Shown piece by piece: positions 44,745 through 51,979 of a DNA stretch of 64,000 nt; the stretch's first letter is position 1; every line of letters starts with the position of its first letter. The stretch lies in NCBI GenBank assembly GCA_016713535.1, contig JADJOY010000014.1, positions 62,001 through 126,000 of the forward strand. Direction: 5' to 3'. Origin of the DNA: Deltaproteobacteria bacterium (GTDB taxonomy: Bacteria; JADJOY01). The translations under genes were made by a program, and so were the position numbers. The notes beneath the pieces were generated by a model, which saw nothing but the letters and a program-made list of their open reading frames with translations, searched no databases and had not been told where the DNA came from.

Positions 44745-46379
44745 TCAGCCGTTCCGGCGCTTCCGCCACCCGAGCGCGAGCAGCGCCGCCGGGGCGAGGA
44801 GCAGGCCGATGTCCATGGTGCCGAGACCCCGACCGCCACGGCCGATCGTGCCTCGGCAGCCACCGCTGCCGTTGCACAGATCGTCGACCGCGGCCGGTGC
44901 CTGCACCAGGCCGGCGCCGAAGTAGTCGTCACGGCCCGCGTCGCCGAGGTCCTGGGCCGTCGTGGTCAGCGAGCTGCGCACCGCGCTCGGCGTGGCCTTG
45001 GTGCCACCGCACGAGTAGAGCAGCGCGGCCACGCCCGCGACGTGCGGCGTCGCCATCGACGTGCCGCTGAGCTTCGCGTAGTCGCTGACGTTCACCGCCA
45101 CCGCGCCGGACACGCCGTCACCGAGTGCCTGGGCCGCGTCGCCGTCCTCCTGCGACAGCGACACCACCACCAGCGGCGTGGTGCCGTTGATCGTGGCGCT
45201 GAAGTTGCCCGAGACGTTGTTCGAGATGATCACGCCCGCGGCGCCCAGCGACGTCGCGTAGGCGACCTTGTCCGCGAACGAGGTCGTGCCGCGGCGGATG
45301 TGGGCGATGTTGCCGGCGACCGCGGCCGGGCAGGTGTTGCCGGCGGTGCCATCGCCGATGCCGCAGTAGTACACCAGGCCGGGGATCGCACCCACCGCCG
45401 TGCCGTCGATGGGGTTCGCGAGGAAGTTGCTGGCGCCGACGCTCGCACCCGCGACCCGGCCGGTACCGAGCGGGACCGTCGAGAGGGTGTCCACGCCAGG
45501 GCCGGAGATGTCGATCGTCGGGCCGTATTGCGAGAAGCTGGCGTGCGCGAGGGTGGCGTCGACCGCCGCCACCGAGATCGCGTTCGGGTACGCCGCCGGG
45601 TAGCTCTTGCTGTCGTCGCCCGCGTTGCCGGCCGCAGCGATCACCGTCACGCCCGCCGCGACCGCCGCGTCCACCGACGCCTTGAGCACCGCCGAGGGGA
45701 GCGGTCCGCCGAGGCTCATGCTGATGACGTTGGCGCCGTTCGCCACCGCCCAGTCGATGCCCGCCGCGATGCCGCTGGTCGGACCGCTGCCCGCGTCCGA
45801 GAGTACCTTGCCGATCATCAGGTCGGCCTCGGGGGCCACGCCGACGACACCGAAGTCGTTGTCGAGGGCCGCGACCGTGCCGGAGGTGTGCGTGCCGTGG
45901 CCGTTGCCATCGGCGACCGTCTCACCCGCGATGAACGAGGTGGTGAGGATCACGTTGCCGTGGTCCGGGTGGGCGAGGTCGATGCCGGTGTCGAGCACCG
46001 CCACCTTGGCGCCGGCGCCCTTGGTGGTCGCCCACGCCGCCTGCGCGCCGACCAGGTCGATGCCGTACGGCGTCTCCTGCGTGCCGCCGCCCATCGCGTA
46101 GTAGACCTGGTCCTCTTCGACCGAGAGCAGGCCGGACGCGCGGCCCTGGAGCGCGCTCGCTTCGTCCGCGCTCAGCTCCGCCGCGAAGGCCGGGATGAGC
46201 TTGTAGTCGCGCTTGAGCTTGGCGCCGACCTGGCCTACCAGCGCCTGCTTGTGAGCCGCGTTGTCGAACAGGAACAGGTAGGTCTTCGAGGCCGAAGCGG
46301 CCTGCGCCGAGCCGGCCGCGCTCAGCGACATGGCGAGCGCTACCCCTAGCGCCAGCCCGCGTTCCTTGCGATGCACCAT
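44745..46379 (-). CDS. Secreted subtilisin-like serine protease with PA insert and C-terminal sorting tail
   Basis: 544 residues. Signal peptide (LALGVALAMSLSAAGSAQA, cleavage near 27), an I9-type propeptide (about 30-95), then an S8 domain with catalytic Asp130 (VAVLDTGID), His161 (GHGTH), and Ser441 (SGTSMATPHVAG). A protease-associated (PA) domain is inserted at about 320-425 (VYYCGIGDGTAGNTC ... AAGVIISNNVSGNFSATING). The C-terminus has a Gly/Cys-rich stretch (GSGGCRGTIGRGG), one hydrophobic helix (MDIGLLLAPAALLALGW) and RKRRNG. That is the tripartite layout of MYXO-CTERM/GlyGly-CTERM sorting signals, so surface anchoring or processing is likely. Start ATG 46379 with GGGAGGGG upstream. 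Confidence 0.92.
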   Translation of the reverse strand: MVHRKERGLALGVALAMSLSAAGSAQAASASKTYLFLFDNAAHKQALVGQVGAKLKRDYKLIPAFAAELSADEASALQGRASGLLSVEEDQVYYAMGGGTQETPYGIDLVGAQAAWATTKGAGAKVAVLDTGIDLAHPDHGNVILTTSFIAGETVADGNGHGTHTSGTVAALDNDFGVVGVAPEADLMIGKVLSDAGSGPTSGIAAGIDWAVANGANVISMSLGGPLPSAVLKASVDAAVAAGVTVIAAAGNAGDDSKSYPAAYPNAISVAAVDATLAHASFSQYGPTIDISGPGVDTLSTVPLGTGRVAGASVGASNFLANPIDGTAVGAIPGLVYYCGIGDGTAGNTCPAAVAGNIAHIRRGTTSFADKVAYATSLGAAGVIISNNVSGNFSATINGTTPLVVVSLSQEDGDAAQALGDGVSGAVAVNVSDYAKLSGTSMATPHVAGVAALLYSCGGTKATPSAVRSSLTTTAQDLGDAGRDDYFGAGLVQAPAAVDDLCNGSGGCRGTIGRGGRGLGTMDIGLLLAPAALLALGWRKRRNG

Positions 46380-46719
46380 GACGTTACCCCTCCCAGAGCT
46401 CCGCGCCACCACCCCGGTGGACGCGCTTTCGTGACGATCGTCGGATGGAGCGGCGCGGACCGGCGCGGCTGGCCGGGTTCGATGCGCGCTCGCTCGTTTT
46501 TCGGTTCCCTTCGATGATACGGACGCAGCGCGTCACGGCGCAACCGCCGGGCGCACGTTCGCTGAGGGTGGCCGGCCCGGGTGGGCGGCCCCCGGCGGCC
46601 CCCGGGAGCCAGGTCCCGCGGAGCGTCGACGAACCCCGTGCGCTCCGCGCATGCTTGGGGTTTTCCCACCAGCCCGGCGTGCATCGACCCGCCGGCCGCT
46701 CCGAGGACTTCGCACGACC
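46380..46719. other. 340-base divergent region between subtilase and efpL
   Basis: Both genes read outward from here, so two promoters are expected. A comparatively T-rich patch (CTCGTTTTTCGGTTCCCTTC, then GATGATACGG, about 46490-46521) is the best place for them, but no hexamer pair is convincing on either strand. GC-rich inverted repeats occur near 46575-46605 (GGCGGCCCCCGGCGGCCCCC). No gene-like open frame. Confidence 0.4.
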
Positions 46720-47295
46720 ATGATCACCACCAGCGACTTCAAGCGCGGTGTGCGCATCCAGATCGACGGCGAGCCGTTCGTGATCACCGACGTCCACGTC
46801 CAGCCGCCTTCGGCGCGCGGCGCCAGCTCGCTCACCAAGGTGAAGGTGCGGAACCTCCGCACCGGCCTCACCGCCGACAAGACCTTCCGCGGCGGCGACA
46901 AGGTCGAGGAGCCGAACGTCGAGCTGCGCCCGGTGCAGTTCCTGTATCAGGACCGCGACGGCTACCACTTCATGGACACCCAGTCGTACGACCAGTTCGC
47001 GCTCGCGGCCGAGGACCTCGGCGACGCCACGGGCTACCTGATCGAGGGGCTCGCGGACATCCGCTCGGTGCTCTTCAACGACGCGGTGATCTCGATCGAG
47101 CTGCCCAACACGGTCGAGCTCGAGATCGTCGACACCGCGCCGGTGGTGAAGGGCGCGAGCGCGCAGGCCCAGACCAAGCCCGCCAAGCTCCAGACCGGGC
47201 TGGTCGTGCAGGTGCCGTCCTACCTCGAGAGCGGCGAGGTGGTGAAGGTCGACACCCGCGAGGCGCGCTACGTGTCACGGGGGAAGAAGGAATGA
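46720..47295 (+). CDS. efpL: EF-P paralogue EfpL (YeiP type)
   Basis: 191 residues with the three-domain EF-P fold. The tip of the first domain reads VQPPSARGASSLTKVKVRNL, which matches the EfpL/YeiP loop ('SPTARGAATLYK') and not the EF-P loop with Lys34 ('KPGKGGAF'). The central and final domains also follow EfpL (LIEGLADIRSVLFNDAVISI, ELPNTVELEIVDTAPVVKGA, QTGLVVQVPSYLESGEVVKV). EfpL helps ribosomes stalled at proline-containing and some other motifs; the tip Arg takes the place of a modified Lys. No epmA/epmB/earP gene is nearby, as expected. The stop overlaps the next ATG (ATGA). Start ATG 46720. Confidence 0.9.
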   Translation: MITTSDFKRGVRIQIDGEPFVITDVHVQPPSARGASSLTKVKVRNLRTGLTADKTFRGGDKVEEPNVELRPVQFLYQDRDGYHFMDTQSYDQFALAAEDLGDATGYLIEGLADIRSVLFNDAVISIELPNTVELEIVDTAPVVKGASAQAQTKPAKLQTGLVVQVPSYLESGEVVKVDTREARYVSRGKKE

Positions 47296-48816
47296 GGGGC
47301 TCGCTCTGCGGCTTGCGGGCGGGGTGGCTCGCGTTCGCGGCGCTGGTCGCGCTGGCGCCCCAGGCGCGCGCCATCGACGGTGCGTCGCCCTCGGTGGCGG
47401 CGCGGCAGCTGGCGACGGTCACGATCCTCCACCTCAACGACGTCTACGAGATCTCGCCCGTCGAGGGCGGAAAGTTCGGCGGGCTGGCGCGGGTGGCCAC
47501 GGTGATCGAGCGGCTGCGGACGGAGCGCGCGCCGCTGCTCACCACGCTCGGCGGCGACTATCTCTCGCCCTCGGCGCTCGGTACCGCGCGCATCGACGGC
47601 GAGCGCATCGCCGGGCGGCAGATGGTCGACGTGCTGAACACCGTGGGGCTCGACTGGGCGACCTTCGGGAACCACGAGTTCGACGTCTCGGAGGTCGCGT
47701 TCCGCGCGCGCCTCGCCGAGTCGAAGTTCCACCTCGTCTCGACCAACGTCACCGACGCCCAGGGCCTGCCGTTCCCGGGAGTGCCCACGTCCGCGATCGT
47801 GACGGTCGAGAGCGGCGGTCGCACCGTGAAGCTCGGCCTGATCGGCATCACCGTCGACGCGAACAAGCCCGAGTGGGTTCGCTACCGCGACCCCATCGCC
47901 ACCGCCCGCGCCGAGGTCGCGACGCTGCGCCCGCAGGTCGACGCGGTGGTCGCGCTCACCCACCTGGAGCCTGATGCAGGACACCGACTTCGTGACGCTG
48001 GTGCCCGACGTCGACCTGGTACTGGGTGGCCACGAGCACGAGAACTGGGTGCTCGAGCGCGGCCCGCGCATGGTGCCGATCATCAAGGCCGACGCCAACG
48101 TGCGCAGCGTCGCGGTGGTGAGCTTGCGCTTCGGCGCGCCGGGCACGCGTCCCGAGGTGAGCTCGAAGCTCACGCTCATCGACGACTCGATCCCGTCGCA
48201 GCCGGCGGTCGACGCGGTGGTGAAGAAGTGGACCGCGACCGCGTTCGAGGCGTTCCGGCGCGACGGCTTCGCGCCCGAGTCCGTGGTTGCGGTGACGAGC
48301 GAGCCCCTCGACGGCCGCGAGTCCGCGGTGCGCAACCGCCCTGGTCGCCTCACCGAGATCCTGGTCACGGCCATCGCCCACGAGGGCAAGGACGTGGACG
48401 TGGCGCTCATGAACGGCGGCTCGGTGCGGATCGACGACGTCGTGCCGGCCGGGCCGCTCACCCAATACGACGTGATCCGCATCCTGCCGTTCGGCGGCAA
48501 GATCGCGAAAGCGAGCATGGAGGGCGCGCTGCTCGCGAAGGTCCTCGACACCGGCGAGAACAACACCGGGCTCGGCGGCTACCTGCACGCGTGGGGTGTG
48601 AGCCACGACGAGCGCGGCTGGCTGGTGGGCGGGAAGCCGATCGATCCCGCGGCGCGCTACGGCGTGGCGCTGCCCGCGTTCCTGCTCACCGGCGCCGAGG
48701 TCAACCTGGGGTACTTGAAGCGCGACCACCCACAGCTCCACGACGTGACCGAGCTGCGCGACATCCGCCTCGCCGCCATCGACGAGCTGCGCGCGACCTA
48801 CCACCCCAGTCCGTAG
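47292..48816 (+). CDS. Secreted 5'-nucleotidase/UshA-like metallophosphoesterase (one apparent frameshift)
   Basis: About 507 residues when one extra C near 47970 is removed. A signal peptide (GWLAFAALVALAPQARA) precedes the calcineurin-like domain: TVTILHLNDVYEISPVEGGK, TLGGDYLSPSALG, DWATFGNHEFDVSE, and VVALTHLE. Then, in the shifted frame, come MQDTDFVTLVPDVDLVLGGH and EHENW. The C-terminal 5'-nucleotidase domain follows (VAVTSEPLDGRESAVRNRPG ... VALMNGGSVRIDDVVPAGPL). Metal ligands are intact. Likely periplasmic or surface nucleotide hydrolase for phosphate or nucleoside scavenging. Translationally coupled to efpL, an unusual pairing. The TAG stop lies in the terminus of a palindromic element. 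Confidence 0.85.
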
Positions 48817-48869
48817 CGGCGGGCGCATGCCCGCCGGGACACCCCGGCGACCTCGCGGTCGCCGCTACG
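48812..48869. repeat. 58-bp element with 10-bp perfect terminal inverted repeats
   Basis: The element begins CGTAGCGGCG (48812-48821) and ends with its exact inverse CGCCGCTACG (48860-48869). Inside are two more hairpins, GGCGGGCGCATGCCCGCC and GGCGACCTCGCGGTCGCC. The TAG of the left terminus is the stop codon of the 5'-nucleotidase. The same kind of terminus is seen at 2945-2952, 49453-49460 and 51840/51899. Confidence 0.7.
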
Positions 48870-49456
48870 AGCTGCATCGACCTCGGTCTGGAGGGCGCGC
48901 CTCCGGCGCGCCGCCCCTCGAGCCTGGTCCGGGAGGGCTGACGCCCTCCCCTACACTCCCGAGCGCGACACCAGAGGGCGCGCCGCGTGCCCGGCGATAC
49001 GACCCGACCTTCGCGCTCAGGACCCAGCGGATCTCCGTACCTCCCACCCTCGATCGCAGGCGCCCGACGGAGCGGGCGCGCTCCAGGAGGAGCGAAGGCC
49101 GTGGGGGAGGGGCACGCGTCGCGTGCCCGGCGATACGCAATGGCGTCAGCGACGCCAGGAAGGTCGATCGCTGTACGACGGCAATCGGTCCCCCCCCGGG
49201 CGCCGCGAGGGACCGCGACGTCTCCAGCTCGCACCCGGCCCGGAGGGCCCGCCTCGGCGGGGACGGGCCCCGCCCCTACGGAGCCGGGGAGGGGCACGCG
49301 TCGCGTGCCCGGCGACACTCGATGGCGTGTGCGTCTCCGAGGTGCCGATCGCTGTACGGGTCCGGAGGGCGCGCCTTCGGCGCGCCGCGGCTCGATCGCG
49401 GTTCGGGAGGGCTGACGCCCTCGCCCGCCTCCTTGGGGCGGGGGCGGGCCCCGCCC
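48870..49456. repeat. Gene-free cluster of palindromic modules
   Basis: This gap of nearly 590 bases is built almost wholly of repeat modules. Three copies are of the GGGGCACGCG...CGCGTGCCC type (about 48970, variant; 49105; 49288), each followed by GGCGATACG or GGCGACACT. Two of these are followed by CGATCGCTGTACG (49163, 49341). There are also 'GGAGGGCGCGCC(TCC/TTC)GGCGCGCC' hairpins at 48891 and 49367, 'GGGAGGGCTGACGCCCTC' at 48930 and 49409, and 'GGGCCCCGCCCCTAC' ends near 49268 and 49449. Small open frames across the cluster only translate the repeats (for example RIAGHATRAPP) and have no other support. Confidence 0.7.
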
Positions 49457-49960
49457 CTACTTCGACTGACCCGGCATCACGCTGGCGACGGCGCTCTCGA
49501 CCGCGTCGGTCGCCCGGTGAAGCAGGTCCCTCGCCTGATCCACGACCGAGGCGACCGACCTCTCGGCGCTGCTCTGGGCCTTGGCCACCATCGTCTCGGC
49601 CTGCCTGGTCTTGGCCGCGGCCTGCTTCTTCACCGCCGCGACGGTCTTCTGGATCCGCTTTTCGGTCTGGGTGACCTGGCGCTCGACCTGGCCCACGGCC
49701 TTCTTCACCGCGGACCGCGCCTTCGCCGGCGCTTGCTTCGCGACCTTGCGCACCGCGCGCTTCGCCTTCGACACCTCGGCCTTGGCGGCTTGGACCTTGC
49801 GCTTCGCAGCGCTCTGCGGCCGCGCCGCCGGCTTCTTCGCGGCCTTGGGAGCGGCGCGCTTGGCTTTGGTCGCCACCGCCTTGGTCTTGGCCTTCGCGGC
49901 CACGACCTTCCGCTTCGCCACCTTCTTCGCCTTCGGTGCCGGCTTCTTCTTCGTTGCCAT
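49457..49960 (-). CDS. Histone-H1-like Lys/Ala-rich nucleoid protein
   Basis: 167 residues. The first 95 are almost entirely Lys, Ala, Arg and Pro with short repeated units (AKKVAKRKVVAAKAKTKAVA, KRAAPKAAKKPAARP), like eukaryotic H1 tails and bacterial histone-H1-like proteins. The C-terminal 70 residues form an amphipathic, probably coiled-coil helix (QVERQVTQTEKRIQKTVAAV, DQARDLLHRATDAVES). It is likely a DNA-binding, chromatin-organising protein. The C-terminal half also resembles phasin-like helices, so a granule/DNA linker role is an alternative. The TAG stop is inside a palindromic-element end (CCCCTAC). Confidence 0.75.
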   Translation of the reverse strand: MATKKKPAPKAKKVAKRKVVAAKAKTKAVATKAKRAAPKAAKKPAARPQSAAKRKVQAAKAEVSKAKRAVRKVAKQAPAKARSAVKKAVGQVERQVTQTEKRIQKTVAAVKKQAAAKTRQAETMVAKAQSSAERSVASVVDQARDLLHRATDAVESAVASVMPGQSK

Positions 49961-50091
49961 CGGCGCGCCCTCGCTGGGGGCCGAGCGCGGCGTCAGCCGC
50001 TCGCGACCTGTCCCGCGAGGAACGCTAAGGCCGCGTCATCCGCGAGTCAACGAGTGAAGGTGCTTCGTCCGTTGCGAAACGCGACCGTGCC

Positions 50092-51732
50092 TCACACCGG
50101 CCCCACGCCGTGCTTGCGGTAGGGGCGCTGGACGGTCTTGTTGCGGGTCACTTCGAGGAGCGTGGCGAGGACCTTGCGGGTCTGGCGGGGGTCGATGATG
50201 TCGTCGATGTAGCCCCAGCCGGCGGCGATCACGGGGTCGATCGTCTCGCGGATCTTGTCGGCGAGGAACTTGGCCATCGGCGCCGGATCCTCCTGCGCCA
50301 TGAGCAGCTTCCTCGCGAAGATCGAGACCATCCCCTCGGGGCCCATGACGCTGATCTCGGCGGTCGGCCACGCGACGATGTGGTCCGGCTCGTAGCCCTT
50401 GCCGCACATGGCGTAGTAGCCCGCGCCGTAACCCTTGCGGAGCACCACCGTGAGCTTGGGCACCGTGGCGCAGCTCACCGCGTGCACCATCTTGGCGCCG
50501 TGGCGGATGATGCCCTGCTCCTCGGCCTTGGTGCCGATCAGGAAGCCAGGAGTGTCCATCAAGAAGACGAGCGGGATGTTGAAGGCGTCACACAGGTTGA
50601 TGAAGCGCGCACCCTTGTCGGACGCGTCCACGTCGAGGACGCCGCCGTAGAACATCGGGTTGTTGGCGATCACGCCTGCGGGGCGCCCGCCGATCCGCAC
50701 CAGCGCGGTCACCAGGTTCCGCGCGAAGAGCGGCTTCATCTCGAAGAGTTTGCCGTGGTCGGCGAGGCGCTTCACCACCTTCTTCACGTCGTAGACCTTG
50801 CGCGGTTCGACCGGCACGAGGTCGAGGAGATCGTCATCGGCGCGGTCGATCGGGTCGTCGCACGGGATCACCGGCGGCGCCTCGGTGGCGTTCGACGGGA
50901 AGAAGGACAGGTAGTCGCGGATCGATGCGATGCACGCGGCGTCGTCAGGCACCTCGAGGTCGGCGACGCCGCTCTTGGTGTTGTGGAGCTTGGAGCCCAG
51001 GTCCTCCTCGGTGATGTCTTCGCCCACCGCCGCCTTCACCAGATACGGCCCGCCGAGCCCCATCGAGCTCGTGCCCTTCACCATCGGCACGAAGTCGGCG
51101 AGCCCCGGGATGTACGCGGTTCCCGCGGCGCCCGGCCCCATCATCGCGCACACCTGCGGGATCACGCCGGAGAGGATCGACTGCTCGCGGAAGAGCGCTC
51201 CCGAGTAGGCGAAGATCGAGGCTCCCATGCCGGTGCGGCGCGCTTCCTTGCGGATGTCGCCCTCGCCGCGCGCCATCATGCCGCCGAAGCCGCCCTCGGT
51301 GTGGATGCGCGCGCCCGCCGAGTCGATCAGCCACACGATGGGGATCCCCCACTTCGCGACCATCTCGCGCAGCTCGGTGACCTTTCTCTCGCCGGTCTCG
51401 CCGATCGAGCCGCCCATCACGGTGAAGTCGTAGGCGGCGCACGCCACCCAGCGGCCCGCGATCTTGCCGTAGCCGGTGACCACCCCGTCGGCCGGCGTTC
51501 GCGCGTTCTCGGGCTTGGGGTGGTGGTAGGCGAGGATGCCGAACTCCTGGAAGGTGCCCGGATCGAAGAGGGCGTCGATGCGCGCGCGGCAGTCGAGCTT
51601 GCCCTTGGCGCGCTGGCGCTCGACGTGCCGCTCGTCGCCGAGGGCCAGGGCGTCGCGCTTGAGCGCCTCGATCTCCGAGACCAGCTCGCGCATGCTGCGC
51701 AGCCCCTCGGGCTTCTTGGCTTCCTCGTTCAT
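50092..51732 (-). CDS. Acyl-CoA carboxylase carboxyltransferase (beta) subunit
   Basis: 546 residues, a biotin-dependent carboxyltransferase of the propionyl-/methylcrotonyl-CoA carboxylase type. Key blocks: ARIDALFDPGTFQEFGILAY, the N-terminal acyl-CoA oxyanion region GGSIGETGERKVTELREMVA, WLIDSAGARIHTEGGFGGMM, PQVCAMMGPGAAGTAYIPGL, and the C-terminal biotin-side region FLMDTPGFLIGTKAEEQGII with LRKGYGAGYYAMCGKGYEPD. It transfers carboxylate from carboxybiotin to an acyl-CoA such as propionyl-CoA, giving methylmalonyl-CoA. The biotin carboxylase/carrier subunit is not in the window. Substrate choice is not certain. Confidence 0.93.
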   Translation of the reverse strand: MNEEAKKPEGLRSMRELVSEIEALKRDALALGDERHVERQRAKGKLDCRARIDALFDPGTFQEFGILAYHHPKPENARTPADGVVTGYGKIAGRWVACAAYDFTVMGGSIGETGERKVTELREMVAKWGIPIVWLIDSAGARIHTEGGFGGMMARGEGDIRKEARRTGMGASIFAYSGALFREQSILSGVIPQVCAMMGPGAAGTAYIPGLADFVPMVKGTSSMGLGGPYLVKAAVGEDITEEDLGSKLHNTKSGVADLEVPDDAACIASIRDYLSFFPSNATEAPPVIPCDDPIDRADDDLLDLVPVEPRKVYDVKKVVKRLADHGKLFEMKPLFARNLVTALVRIGGRPAGVIANNPMFYGGVLDVDASDKGARFINLCDAFNIPLVFLMDTPGFLIGTKAEEQGIIRHGAKMVHAVSCATVPKLTVVLRKGYGAGYYAMCGKGYEPDHIVAWPTAEISVMGPEGMVSIFARKLLMAQEDPAPMAKFLADKIRETIDPVIAAGWGYIDDIIDPRQTRKVLATLLEVTRNKTVQRPYRKHGVGPV

Positions 51733-51839
51733 GGGACGCTCCTTCGATCACCCCGCGCGTGCGGCGCGTGGGTGTCGTGCATGCGGCTCGTGGCTCCGGC
51801 GCGCGCGAGGCTAGCCGATGACCGGGTGGTTGGCTCGAC

Positions 51840-51899
51840 CGTAGCGCGGGGGCTCGTCCCCCGCACCGGGCCCGGCGGGGGACGAGCCCCCGCGCTACG
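51840..51899. repeat. Perfect 25-bp inverted repeat with 10-base loop
   Basis: The left arm 51840-51864 starts CGTAGCGCGGGGGCTCGTCC. The right arm 51875-51899 is its exact complement, ending GGGCTCGTCC inverted and GCGCTACG. The loop (ACCGGGCCCG) is itself partly palindromic. The termini CGTAGCG...CGCTACG tie it to the element at 48812. It sits in the divergent gap between the carboxylase gene and the membrane/propeller gene, 22 bases upstream of a promoter. Confidence 0.8.
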
Positions 51900-51921
51900 A
51901 CGGACTGCGGAATCGAGTGGT

Positions 51922-51949
51922 TTGTTCGTCGCACGCGAGCGCCTATGAT
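51922..51949 (+). promoter_or_regulatory. Promoter of the membrane/propeller gene
   Basis: TTGTTC (51922-51927) and TATGAT (51944-51949, five of six to consensus) are 16 bases apart. Transcription would start near 51956, only about 24 bases before the GTG at 51980, which supports that start codon. Confidence 0.5.
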
Positions 51950-51979
51950 CCGCCCCGCTTCGCGATCGGAACCTGCATC

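Noticed and set aside
48870-49456. CRISPR array
   Set aside because: The repeated units are palindromic modules of different types with irregular spacing and no uniform spacers; no cas genes are present.
48865-49674. Small open frames translating the repeat cluster (for example peptides with RIAGHATRAPP)
   Set aside because: The same peptide recurs wherever the palindromic element occurs and reflects the repeat DNA, not a gene.
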